The notes beneath the pieces were generated by a model. The model made no database searches, was not told where the DNA came from, and saw only the letters and a program-made list of their open reading frames with translations. A stretch of 64,000 nt of DNA from Erythrobasidium yunnanense (lineage: Eukaryota > Basidiomycota > Cystobasidiomycetes > Erythrobasidiales > Erythrobasidiaceae), in assembly GCA_001600175.1 (NCBI GenBank), contig BCJC01000001.1, positions 762,065 to 826,064 of the forward strand, in the 5' to 3' direction. Position 1 is the stretch's first letter; each line of letters begins with the position of its first letter. Below, piece by piece: positions 53,898 through 64,000 of the stretch. The translations under genes were made by a program, and so were the position numbers.

Positions 53898-55832
53898 ATG
53901 GCAGATTCCTACAAGACCCGCTTTGATGTTCTTCAAGATGACGAGGAGTCGCAAAGCAACAACAAGTCCCTCAAGAATGTCCTGAACCGCTATCAGAATT
54001 CCAGCTCGAAGTCTCTTGCTCTATCTGCTTTGGCTGTACTTGCTTTCCTCTTTTTGGGCTGGAGCTGGAGCAGGCCTTCCTTCAAGAGAACAACAGGGCC
54101 TTCGTACGTCGGGGACGTAGACTGGAGGAATGCTTCTGCAAAAGCTCGTTCAGCCTATCGCTTTTGGACGGAAGATCAATGTGGAGCGATGTTCCATCCG
54201 CTGTATCTGTGCGTGCTTCCTCACTGAACCCTCAGCTGTCTACTGGGTCGAACTGTTTCTTTGCAGAGAGGCGGATCGCGCTATGGATTTCTGGGAAGCA
54301 AGAGGTGGTATCTCGTTCGAAGATGTCGACAAGGCATCAGGTGTTGCCAATGCGCGTCTGCTCATCTACGACAACCAGCTATACGTGAAAGGCTTCGTGA
54401 ACGGTCTCTTCTCGAGAGCCTATGCTCAAGTCGCTCTAATTAGTGAGATCAAACGTTTCAGCGTACGTGATACACCGGCTAACGTTCTTTGCTGCTTTCT
54501 GTGCATAGACGAAGCTGTCATCACGTCCCCTGAGCCATTACCCAATATCGAATTTGCAATTAGCATAAACGACTGGGCTCACGGAGAGCCTCTACCTATC
54601 TGGGAACTATCGAGAGAAGCACATGTGGAGCAAGTCTGGCTGATGCCGGGTGAGCAGCCGCTTGCATATACGCAGAGGGAACCAGCGGAATCTGATGGTC
54701 GCTGGGTGATTAGACTATGGATTTTACAGCTGGCCTGAGCCTGGTGTAGGAAGCTTTCAAGAAGTTGTGCAAAAGACAGCGAAACATGAAGCCGATCATC
54801 CGCGCTGGTCCTCAAAAGACCCGAGGCTGTTCTGGAAAGGCGCATTCTGGGTCAATCCCTTGCGGCAGGCAAGCAACCATCGATACTTCAGTTTAGACTA
54901 GGTCTGATGATCGTACTCTTTAGCGTCTCCAAGAAGTTTCTGCTGGTCAGAAATGGTCAGATATCCAAGACATGAATTGGGGCGACAATGCTGCACAAAA
55001 CCGGAAGACCATCGACGGTCATTGCGAATACAAATATCTCGCTCATGTTGAAGGCGGCTCATACAGTGGACGCCTGAAGTGCGCTTCATTCGTTTGTGCG
55101 AACCCGACTCCCGCTTATGCTCCCTTGACAGGTTCATCCAGATGTGTCGGTCTGTGATAGTGACACATGAGCTGAAATATGTGAGTTACTATACCCAATC
55201 GAGACATGCAAAGCTGACATCAGTTTATCGCAGATCCAGTAAGTCAAGCTAACTTGTAGCAACATCGAGGATTGACTGACCGCAACAACAATGCTCCAGG
55301 CATTTCCATCATCTGTAAGCTGCTGTCCCAGAGTTCAAAGGCGAATATCCCCGCTGAAACGGCTTACAGAATGAACTCGAATGCGAGTTCGCCAGATCAG
55401 AACACAGTCGTAACGCCAGGTGAAGACTGGGCAGAGCTGGACGCCACTATGAACAGCCTGCTGGCCGATGATGTCCGTGCAGAGCGGATAGCAGACAATG
55501 GGCAAGTCGCAGGTCTTATCACAATGAAGATCGTGCTGACTCGCAAGCTAGGTACCAATTTTGGAGGTATTGGAACGGACCAGCTGGCATCAACTGCTAT
55601 TTGCGCAGGTAAAGCGATTCCCTCGTGTACGGGAGGTCCCCGTTGAGCTCGGTTTCACCAGGATGTTCCATAATTACGCCAAGGTTCAGAAGTTTGTACC
55701 AGTGCTGAGCTATAACGATGCATCATACGCTTCATTCGAGTGAGTCTGACTTACTCGCTGACAAATAGCAGAATACTGACGGCTTGTCTGCTATTTAGCC
55801 TGATGCGATCCGCTTTCTGGGAGATTCATTGA
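53898..55832 (+). CDS. GT90/CAP10-family glycosyltransferase
   Basis: CAP10-like enzymes are Golgi/ER type II membrane glycosyltransferases (xylosyl- or glucosyltransferases in known cases). Seen: a short cytosolic tail, one membrane anchor (SLALSALAVLAFLFLGWSW, ~38-56), a stem, then NARLLIYDNQLYVKGF, EFAISINDWAHGEPLPIWEL, YSWPEPGVGSFQEV, RLFWKGAFWVNPLR, HCEYKYLAHVEGGSYSGRLK, CRSVIVTHELKY, VTPGEDWAELDATMNSLLAD and DVRAERIADNG. The DW.....P.PIW, YSWPE, LFW+GA, HVEG..YSGRLK+ and H...W.QH blocks mark GT90. About nine introns, including a GC-AG intron 55502-55551 (GCAAGT...CTAG). The 3' end is either at 55743 or, with one more intron, at 55830-55832 (FDLMRSAFWEIH); I prefer the latter. The donor sugar is unknown. 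Confidence 0.88.
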
Positions 55833-56302
55833 GTGAAGTACATAAAGTTCATAGTCGAGAGTACGAAGTGATAGACGTCCGTTCCTGCAGGCATAGTTTT
55901 GAGTGTAAAGGGTAGAGTAAGAGTATACCGCCGCGGTCGACAGTGGAGTCCATTGATCTGTACTTTATAGTAGAGCATAGGCAGATCAGCATATACAAGA
56001 AAAGATCTTGACATGACTCTTTCGCATCAAAACTGATTGTCGCTTTCCCTCATGCCGACCTTCGAGCTTCAGAGGCTGTCGCTGTACGCTTGTACAGCTT
56101 TACTTCCGTAGAATTTTCGATCAAAGAAAGCGACAATGCACGCCTTGAGCAGCCCTCCTCAGAACTCAGAACCAAGCCCATTGCACCGCTTGAGGCTTGA
56201 CGTGCCGAAAGCACACGAAACCCTCGCCTCTCTCGCTCTGTCGCGAAAAGGACTACTCTTACCTTCACACTCATCATATCAAAGATATTCCATATCAACC
56301 AA
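55833..56302. other. Intergenic between GT90 and beta-rich protein gene
   Basis: About 470 bp with no supported gene. Minus-strand short frames have no recognised domain. It should hold the GT90 3' UTR and the next promoter. Confidence 0.45.
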
Positions 56303-57214
56303 TGTCTAATGCACAAGCAGCGGTCGCCAGCGCGTCCAGCATTGAAGGCGCACGGTTCATCAGTCCACGAGCAGGCGACATGCTATTGAGCACATTTGAG
56401 GTTCATCTAGACTCGGGCTGTGCTATAGAGCCTGGCAGACAGCTTCGCCTGTCGCTACGCGCCCAGTCGGACCCAAGCGTCGAGGTACCCCTGCCGCCCA
56501 TTGAGGCAGACGGCAGCAGTGTATTCCAAGCTACGGCCCAGCTCCCTGAAGAGGTCGTAGCAGGCTATCACGGTAAGGTAATCTGCGCAATCCCGCTTGC
56601 GTTATGTTGACATTAATTTGCAGACCTTCTGGCGCGACTTGATGAGTCGCCAGAACCGATTGCAAGCGTTAGTGTTCGCAAGATGCCCTATGGCGCTACG
56701 CGTAGCAAAGCAGCGCTCTGCTATACGGCAGGCCTCGGTATGAGGTCCGATGTCCTTGGGGAAAACAAGCTACGCTCCGTCCCTGCCGATTCTATCCGAG
56801 ATGCAAGCAAGCCAGCTATCACAGCTGAGATCGAGTCCGACACACACGACCGAGAGGCACCAGCCCCGCGGGGCAACAATGCATTCTTTTACAAGCCTGA
56901 AACTGGCAGTACCCTCGATAGAAACTTCACTATCTACTTCGTCGATCCAACAGCATTGGATCAGGAAGTAACTCTTCATCTACAGAGTAATATCGCAGGA
57001 GAGGAAGGTATACTCCTCTTGAAGACCAAGATGGACGGGAACAGACTCAGACAAAGGGTGGATCTGCCGAAGAACATGCAGGCTGGCGAATATAGTATGT
57101 ACTGTCATGTTTCATGATGCAGCCTTCTTTGATCACGCTTTTGCTACAGATCTGACTGTACAACGGGCCGGCGCCGTGAAAGCGACCCTGGAGGTCAAGG
57201 TTGGATCGGCTTGA
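56303..57214 (+). CDS. Uncharacterised protein with two similar beta-rich halves
   Basis: Three exons give about 265 residues. First half: GARFISPRAGDMLLSTFEVH, GRQLRLSLRAQSDPSVEVPL, SSVFQATAQLPEEVVAGYH. Second half: NAFFYKPETGSTLDRNFTIY, DQEVTLHLQSNIAGEEGILL, RLRQRVDLPKNMQAGEY, then NLTVQRAGAVKATLEVKVGS after the last intron (~57094-57149). The halves share a pattern (F..P..G..L...F......L.L.....L..G.Y), suggesting tandem Ig-like/beta-sandwich domains. This resembles, in pattern only, the Kre9/Knh1 Ser-Thr-rich GPI-anchored (wall-related) domain family. No signal peptide or GPI site is seen, so a cytosolic role is equally possible. The stop is at 57212-57214 and convergent with the ADH gene (36 bp apart). 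Confidence 0.72.
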
Positions 57215-57249
57215 ACACCCTCCAGGATATGGACACTTGTGCTGCATCT

Positions 57250-58855
57250 TCACTCGTCGTATACGAGAATTGGCTTGATTGTCTTTCCGCTATGCACATC
57301 GATCTCTACCTGTGCCAGGTTCTTCCACGAGTAGAATTGGCTGATCCGTTCCAGCGGAAACTGAATCGCATTTCCTGTCAGATGTGGCCTCGACAAGATA
57401 GTGCGAACCCACTTTGCCCTGCTTGTGCAGGTCGACCAGCTGGGGTATAAGCTTTTTGGGCGAGCAATTACCCTCAACGCAGCCTACTATAGACCGCAAG
57501 CCTTGGAGGAACCACGATAGCTGATGGAAGCTGTCATCAGCTTAAGGTCTGTCACTGGCTTCAAGCTGACTCACCGGCACACTCAACTCTCCTATTCCAT
57601 TGTCACCAATCTGGATCTGCGTTCCGCCCAAGGCAAGGGCTGCGAAAGATGCTTTGGCAGCAGCGGCTACTCCAGTACACTCGACCGCATAATCTACTCC
57701 ATGGCCGTCGGTCGCTGCTGCAACTTCATCTGCTACAGAAGCCGTTCGCGCGTTGATTGTATGAGTCGCTCCGAAAGATCTGGCCTGGAAGCATGGACAT
57801 CAGCTAGGTTGGATGCCCGCGGATCGATCGACGCACCAGCTCCAGTCTGTCGTCGAATGTGTCCGCCACTATGATCTGACGGACGCCTGCCGCAACAAGC
57901 GCAAACAAAGCAGCCATGCCAACGCCTCCCATGCCTGAGACAAGGACCTTGGACTCTGGCTCTGGCTTTGCTACATTGATCACGGCGCCTAAAGAAAACT
58001 CGATCTGTCAGCGCTGCACCTAGCTAGTGGGAATGGTTGTGGACAGCTTACCCGCTCCTGTTTGCATGCCACAGCCTAGAGGAGCGTACAACCTTAGGTC
58101 GAGCTCGTTATCGACCCGAACGCACTAGAAGCGAGGTTCAGCGATTGTGAACTGATATTGGCTCAAAGTGGCACTAACAGAAGTCTCTCTGACCAGGGCA
58201 TGTCTCCCGAAGCTCGACTGGCCAAAGAAGGACCCGTGGACGCGTATCCCGCTTCTGAGCGTACCGACTTCTGAATTTCCGTTTGAGCGGACTTTGCCAA
58301 AGTTGAGCTAGTCTAGGTAAGCTTACAGACGTGTCTGGCGTATCCTATGGCTTACCGCTCCGAATTGGGAACAAGCATAGTGCGCTTCTTCTTTGCATCT
58401 CTCACATGTATTGCAATGTGCGAAGGTTAATAAGACAGAATCGCCAGTTTGACTGCGAGTGTGTCAGTCAAGAAGGTCCGGCCTTGCATCGGGTCTCCCG
58501 GAGACCACTCACACAGATGTGACTTTCGACCCGATAGCAACAACCTTGCCTGCGCCTTCGTGACCTGCAGAGGGCTCAGCGTGCAGCTCGTACAAATCGC
58601 CAGTCATGGCGTTCACCCAAGATTATCGGATAGACAGCGCCCGGCAGAAGTCCTTTTGCGAACGTCGCGTCGGTGTGACAGACACCTGATGAGACCATAC
58701 TGCGATACATGTCAGCACTGAGTGATCCATAGTCGAATCTGGCGGACTCACTTCACCAGGACCTCATCTTCCAAGGGATCATCGAGCGTCACTTCTTCCA
58801 GGATAAAAGGACCGCCTTGCTCATGCACTACCCATGCTTGCGTTTCTGTAGGCAT
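57250..58855 (-). CDS. Zinc-dependent medium-chain alcohol dehydrogenase (aryl-alcohol type)
   Basis: MDR dehydrogenases oxidise alcohols or reduce aldehydes with NAD(P), using a catalytic zinc. From ATG 58855: MPTETQAWVVHEQGGPFILE, EDEVLVKMVSSGVCHTDATF (Cys zinc ligand), ILGHEGAGKVVAIGSKV (HE zinc block), then CNTCESC (structural zinc lobe) near 58390-58420. The Rossmann region near 57870-58000 and the C-terminal RSIVGCVEGNCSPKKLIPQL, FPLERISQF and SGKTIKPILVYDE follow, ending at 57250. The C-terminus is joined by an intron in QGK-FPLER (57403-57351). The NAD-domain blocks lie in several short exons on this strand; their exact ends were not fixed. The family resembles fungal and bacterial aryl- or benzyl-alcohol dehydrogenases. 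The substrate is not known. Confidence 0.82.
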
Positions 58856-59332
58856 GGTAAAAGCTGGCTCTATATGGTCTGCAGCCAAGAAGGCCGTCGG
58901 GAATGCTTTACCGGCAAGACACTTCGACCGGGCCTTGACAAGAGAAGCATCGCACAGCTATCAGGTCCAGCTCTGAGAACCTCGACGCACACAATTTGCT
59001 CAGAGAACAATATGCTCACGCAAATCCGCACCGCACACGCGCTGTGGTATTCATATGAGATTAGGTGAACATCCTTGAATAGCTTCCGCCTGTTTGGCAT
59101 AACTTCCTTCAAGTGTGTTTGACTTTGACTGTGCGAGGGGTACCTGTCCCTGATACCATTTCGTCTTTGGCTGGCTTATAGTGAGACAAGTAGGCGGCCA
59201 GCCTCTTAACCCTGAACTTTGAGCAGGAGCAGTAGCTATTCCTTCCTCTTGTACTTTCTAAGCTTCCAAACTTCATTTACCCGTCTATATAGTCCGCCTG
59301 GAACCTTAGCTAAGCCGTCAGATTACACCGCA
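58856..59332. other. Divergent spacer between ADH and BTB genes
   Basis: Promoters of both genes. No gene, RNA or repeat recognised; short frames here have no conserved features. Confidence 0.45.
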
Positions 59333-60345
59333 ATGGAATTCACCCAGGCAAGCCAGCCCGACGCCGATGCGATCCTCCATACGAACGACGATGTCAATCT
59401 TTACGTCACCAAGAGAAATCTGGAAGTTTTCTCGCCTGTGCTTGAGCAGATGTTCCTATCGGCGATTAAGCATCGCAGCACACAGGAGTCCGAGGACGAG
59501 GACGACAGTTCTTCATACGATACAGCATTCTGCGATAACCCTGTCGCATCCGACCCAGACGCAGACATGCCTACCATTGAAATAGACGGGTGCTCGGACC
59601 TCGTAAAGCTTTTACTGCCGTATTGCTGGCCGCGTTACACAGGTGAGCATTATCACGAAAAGAAGCTGACAGTTGATGAGCACGTTGCAGCTCTCAGGTT
59701 CCTGACCAAGTACCAGTTCCCATTCAAGAACGTTCAGGAGCACTTTGTAGAGGCAGTCCGGTAAGGGGGTGAGCGTCGGTCGGGGAGACATGAGCTGACA
59801 ACAAATTTTAGCGTTACTCTGGCCGACGCCCCTGTGGAAGGCTGCTTACCTCTATTCAAGAAAAATATACCGGCTTGCTTACACAAGATACGGCTGTCGA
59901 AGGCGCCGGGCGTAGCCGATTTCCTTGCATGGACAACGCAGGCAGACGACGTGCAGATCTCCAAGCAGCAGTATGGTTATTTGGTGCACCACTTGCGCGC
60001 ATCGCTTGCCAAGATATGCTCAATTGTCCGATGCAGCGCGCATTGAAGACTCAGAGACACAAGCTTCGCCTCCTCAAACAGGGCCTCCTCAATACCGACT
60101 GCACGAATGTGAAGTCTAGTGTCTGCGCAGGCGCACAGTGGAGTTGTTCCCAAAAATGTGAAAGACAGAAGGCAGTAAATAGCTTCCTGCGGTTGCAATT
60201 GGATAGGAAGCTGGAGGAGGGACTCTTACTTGAATCTGGAGGGGCCTTCATTGTCAAGAAAGTAACCTACCCTGGCTCGGGAGCGCACGCTGAGAGTATC
60301 AGAGAGGGTTTCGCCCAAATCAAGGCTGTGCTCTTCGGCGCATAA
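59333..60345 (+). CDS. BTB/POZ-domain protein
   Basis: Starts at ATG 59333 (MEFTQASQPDADAILHTNDD). BTB-type blocks: VNLYVTKRNLEVFSPVLEQM (typical VHRxxLxxxSxxFxxM), TIEIDGCSDLVKLLLPYCWP, LTVDEHVAALRFLTKYQFPF. Two introns: 59761-59812, and a 53-nt one at about 59984-60036 (GTGCAC...ATGCAG) that joins QYGYL to RALKTQRHKLRLLKQGLLN and resolves an apparent frame change. The C-terminal half contains a Cys-rich run (NTDCTNVKSSVCAGAQWSC, then KC) and ends QIKAVLFGA at 60343-60345. It is like many fungal stand-alone BTB proteins of unknown role; the Cys cluster could bind a metal, but this is inference. No Kelch, MATH or zinc-finger domain is seen. Confidence 0.82.
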
Positions 60346-60489
60346 ATCCGCACGAAACACTCGAGCCAGCTGTACACGATGGGAATACCGTCAGCTACGA
60401 GCTGGCTAGGTGGAGGGCATCAGATCGGTTGAGACGACGGAAAGGAGACATATTGATTGCATACTACTACATATACGAAGCTTGTACCG

Positions 60490-61488
60490 TTACGCAAACA
60501 AGAATTGAAAGCTGGAAAGACACTTAGTTAGCTAGCATTTCCCAAACATAGCGATAGATTCTCGTACCTATACGTCTGACTATCCGGATCCCAGTATTCC
60601 CATGACCTACCCTCGCCCGAGTCGACTTCCCTCGCTTGAATCTTGATGGAGATGCTTTGGTATGGTTCAGCGGCGAGCTGTGGCATACATCAGCCTAGGT
60701 CTCGCCGAAATGAGAGGTAAGACGCACGACTAGATACTGATGCTCCTTTGCCGGCGCCTCTACGTGCTGCTCGTATGCCGACATGAATCGATGCCTCGGC
60801 GAGATGTCCTTCGCAATTTTCGGATAGTGCACCTGAAAGAGCAGGCCGAGCTGTCCAGTAATCGGATCCTTGACTTTTGTAACTTGGTATCCTGGACTTC
60901 CAATCTTGATAAACTGCTTTACTTGAACTTGGCTCTTCTGCGCCTGCTGAGCCTGCAGCTGTTGTGCATAGACGGATGTATCTTTGGCTTCCCTCGCTGC
61001 TCTCCGCGCCAAGTTTGTCTGATGCTTCTTTCCTTGTGTATGTGCTAGATATGAGCCTTCATTTGTGTGCAGAGTCAGACAAAGACGGCATTCGATAGTT
61101 CCCAGATGCGTCCGGAGGATGTATGGGTCCTGCAGCCGCCAGATCTTAGTTCTGTAACGTAGTATGTATGTATAGGCAACATACCTTTGCCAGATCTATC
61201 GTTTCAAGCTGGAAACACAGGAGTCTTGTCAGCTCGAGAATCTCAATACCGATAGTGACCACGCACAGCGAGCTTTCGCAGACGTTCTCTTCTATCGACA
61301 GCTGATTCAGAGGCTCCTGCGACACCTCCACCGCCAAACTTTGAGCCGCTGCAGTCGAGATGAGCATGTCAGAGTCAGGAATTATGGCCAGATTCTTGCG
61401 GGAAAGCAGCTTACACTGCGAAACGGCGTCAGCATCACAGCTCATAGGACAATATTGTAGCATCCTCACCTCTGTTCTGATAATCCAT
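60490..61488 (-). CDS. PRP11: Splicing factor 3A subunit 2 (U2 snRNP SF3a)
   Basis: SF3a2/Prp11 is part of the U2 snRNP in the nucleus. From ATG 61488: MDYQNR, then GSKFGGGGVAGASESAVDRR, ERLRKLA, LETIDLAKDPYILRTHLGTI, the C2H2 zinc finger IECRLCLTLHTNEGSYLAHT with QGKKHQ, NLARRAAREAKDTSV, IKIGSPGYQVTKVKDPITGQ, YPKIAKDISPRHRFMSAYEQ, then LAAEPYQSISIKIQAREVDS, WEYWDPDSQTYRF and a short QFLFA end at 60490-60492. This follows human SF3A2 and yeast Prp11 nearly block by block. About six introns. It lacks the proline-rich tail of animal SF3A2. The start is 72 bp from the divergent JHD1 ATG. Confidence 0.94.
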
Positions 61489-61560
61489 GGCTTGATTTGA
61501 GTTCGTGAGAGTCCAAAAGGTTGCTCTTTCGCTGACTTCGATATCAACTGATGCTGCAAA

Positions 61561-64000
61561 ATGGCGAGGAGCCAGCAGACCTCGTCGACGTCGAGGAATC
61601 ACGACGAAACAGACTCAGATAGCGTCGCTGTCGTCGCAACTAGCAGCGCAAAAAAGGCCAAAACCGCCGGAAGTGCTGCAGGCGGCAAAGGCAGCAAGAA
61701 GCAGGAGAACGGCAAGGCAGCAGCGGCAGGATCTGCATCCACATCCAAGGTTGCAAACGCATCGTCAAAGCCCAGGAAAAGCAAGGAGCCCAGCTTCGAT
61801 TCTGACGCTGAATGCCCGGCTTGTTCTGCAACACCACCCGAGAAACGCAAGAAAGCAGGCAAAACACCTGAAGCCGAAGACTGGATAGCCTGTGACGAGT
61901 ACGCTGTTTCGTCATAAATACATCGGCCAACATGCTGACTGACGCGGACGCAATTAGATGTGAAAGATGGTTTCACTTCCGTTGCCTCAAAGACAAGACG
62001 TGGACGCCAAACGAGCTGTTAGAGGTGAATAGCGTGCTACAAGTCCGCCTTGAACAGTGACTAAGTCGTTGTATCAAGTATTACTGCCCGGAGTGCATCA
62101 AGCAGTCTCGAGACGATCCCGATCGAGAGCAACCCTTGGCCATAAAGCTCAGAGAGGCGCCTCGAAAGTCATCGCGCAAGAAAGCTGAGGTCTCATATCA
62201 ATCATCAACACAGAAAGCTGGAGCTCCGAATCCCTGGCACGCCGTTGCGGAATCTCGACCTCTTACTACTGGCGCTTTTCCCACAATGCAGGCTAGACAA
62301 GTGACTGTACAATGGCTAGAGAATGATTCGAAAGCGTTTACGGAACCGATATTCATCCCTCGACCTGAAGGTTTGGATATGCTTGTGCTGCCAGCGGACA
62401 TTCGGATAAGCGAGATTGCAGAAGCAGTAGGACCAGACAAGCCTCTGGATGTCATTGATGTCGCTTCTCAGTCTGGCCTCAGTAATTGGACAGTCGGCAA
62501 ATGGGCCAGCTATTTCGAGGATCCAGGAAGGGAGAAAGTCAGAAATGTGATCAGTCTGGAACTATCTGCTACTCCGATGAAGGACAAGGTTGCTTCGCCG
62601 AAAGTGGTCCGAGACATCGATTGGGTGGAGCAATTCTGGCCGAGGGACCTAATGGCGAAAGATATCTACCCTCAGGTCATACGGTACTGCCTGATGTCGC
62701 CGGCATTGTCCTGGACAGACTGGCACATCGACTTTTCGGCATCTAGCGTCTTCTATCATATCCTTCGAGGTAGCAAGACCTTCTACTTCATCCGTCCGAC
62801 TGCTTCGAATTTAGCAAAGTACGAGAAGTGGTCGGGTACTTCGCAGCAGCTCGGAGTCTGGCTAGGAGATGAGTGCGATGAGGTGCACAAGGTAAGATAA
62901 ACTCGTCATCAATGCTCGGAGCCATTTAGCTGACTTTGAACATGAAGGTCGAGCTGCAAGCTGGCAATACACTCATCATTCCGTCCGGCTGGATCCACTG
63001 TGTTTACACACCTACAGACGCACTCGTCATTGGCGGAAACTTTCTTCACTCATATAATATCGCCACCCAGCTTCGAGTCTACCAGATCGAACTCGCTACG
63101 AAAGTACCGAAGAAGTTCCGCTTTCCCTACTTTGTCACTCTCCTATGGTATGTAGGGCATCACTACCATCGACAACTTCAGAAGAGCAAGCATGGAGTGT
63201 GCGAAAGAGTGCTCAAAGGCCTGAAAGCGCTCTCGGCTTTCTTGATTGAGCAAGCATGGAGAATGGGCGAAGAAGCTGATGTGACAGCGGAAAGAAGGAA
63301 AGTAGCCAATGAGAATGTGCCTTGGCAAGTGGTGGATGACCCGGAGACCCTGGCTGCAGAGCTGCAGAAGGCGGTCTATAGAGCACTAGGAGAGGAGTTG
63401 CCAGTAGTTGCGTTGGATGGCAAGCCGACTTTCGATGCTCGCGACTTCCTGGATGCGCACGAAGTGAAAGGGACAAGTAATGGCACCAACAAGCGCAAGG
63501 CCGGCTCAACGATACCAAGTGAGGCGCCAGCTAGCAAGTCTGCTAGGTTGAAGCATTTGGAGCAGAATGGCAATGGCAAGAGTAAAGCATCAAGCGGGCA
63601 CAGCGAAGTCCGAACTACAACAGCTCCGAAGACCGTCAGTACCGTTGAAGAACGCAAGCGGCCCTTGGACCCAACTATTGACTTCGACGAATCGACGCCC
63701 AAACCTGAAGATGAGAGAATACTACAGTCTGCCGATGTCAAGACTACGACATCGGAGACTGTGCTTGTCAAAACCCTGCCTGGCCCGGAAGAGGGCAGCT
63801 GGATTGTCGAGACTAGGAAAGTCGTCAATACGATCGAACGCGTATATTTCCCGCCTCTGTCCACTTCAGGACCGTCGTCTCATCGGGAGGCTAGCATGGA
63901 AATTGATCAGAAGGTTAAAGGCGCCGTCAAGACGGAAGCCGAATCGCCTGTCCAGTCATCTGCTCCTCCGTTGGATGAGATCAGCAGACTGCTCAGCATG
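61561..64000 (+). CDS. JHD1: JmjC histone demethylase with PHD finger (partial, runs off the window)
   Basis: JHD1/KDM2-type demethylases remove methyl from histone H3 Lys36, using Fe(II) and 2-oxoglutarate. From ATG 61561: an Ala/Lys/Ser-rich start; a PHD finger (ECPACSAT, DWIACDE joined across an intron to CERWFHFRCLKDKTW, YYCPECIKQ); then the JmjC domain: YPQVIRYCLMSPALSWTDWH, WHIDFSASSVFYHILRGSKT (HxD iron ligands), FYFIRPT, GDECDEVHK, and across an intron VELQAGNTLIIPSGWIHCVY (distal His), GGNFLHSYNIATQLRVYQIE. A charged C-terminal region continues past 64000, so the 3' end is missing. Introns near 61900-61956, 62023-62077 and 62892-62948. All three iron ligands are visible, so it should be active. 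Confidence 0.92.

Noticed and set aside
59875-60046. Frameshift in the BTB gene
   Set aside because: A 53-nt intron with GTGCAC donor and ATGCAG acceptor (about 59984-60036) explains the frame change without a mutation.
1-64000. tRNA, rRNA, CRISPR or transposon features
   Set aside because: I looked for B-box-like GGTTCGA contexts, terminal inverted repeats with a transposase frame, and regular spaced repeats; none had supporting structure. A tRNAscan or repeat-library search could still find something I missed.

Overview
The window is a gene-dense stretch of a fungal nuclear genome. About 34 protein-coding loci lie on both strands, most split by short introns of roughly 50-65 nt. These have GT-AG ends and a CTGAC-like branch point about 20 nt before the acceptor; a few look like GC-AG. 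Gene content (fungal NOX, CAP10-like GT90, Swa2-type auxilin, JHD1, TRI12-like transporter, CCC1) and intron density fit a basidiomycete. I cannot name the order or species from sequence alone. The first ~180 bases hold scattered N/ambiguous bases, as at a contig end, and the last gene runs off the right edge. No rRNA, tRNA, CRISPR array, transposon or viral element was recognised.

Layout. 0.5-6.3 kb: a DUF2235 hydrolase, an orphan Ser-rich protein and a FAH-family hydrolase. 6.7-10.1 kb: a tandem run of four diverged copies of a small protein family I do not recognise, one copy frame-broken, with hairpins and a short tandem repeat between copies. 10.4-20.7 kb: conserved housekeeping genes (U2 snRNP A' LEA1, a CDC3-type septin, a PRELI/UPS lipid-transfer protein, a NADPH oxidase and, head-to-head with it, the ER Hsp70 BiP/KAR2 ending in HDEL). 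21-26.8 kb and 33.3-34.8 kb: unrecognised genes, including a dispersed paralog pair whose 5' flanks are also duplicated. 27-33 kb: an M13 metallopeptidase and a TRI12-like MFS transporter. 34.9-44.4 kb: COQ10, SWA2, CCC1 and a large TBC Rab-GAP. 44.5-51.8 kb: three unrecognised genes plus COA6. 51.9-64 kb: YRA1/ALY, a GT90 glycosyltransferase, an unknown beta-rich protein, a zinc alcohol dehydrogenase, a BTB protein, SF3A2/PRP11 and a JHD1 demethylase.

There is no operon logic. The genes fall into common cell-biology themes: splicing and mRNA export (LEA1, PRP11, YRA1), mitochondria (COQ10, COA6, PRELI), endomembranes and ER (KAR2, SWA2, TBC, GT90) and redox or transport (NOX, FAH, ADH, CCC1, MFS). 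The parts most likely to be undescribed are the tandem family at 6.7-10.1 kb, the paralog pair with shared promoters, two consecutive microexons at the start of KAR2, and an unusually long intron inside the YRA1 RRM. All splice structures were read by eye; exon ends are approximate unless a position is given.
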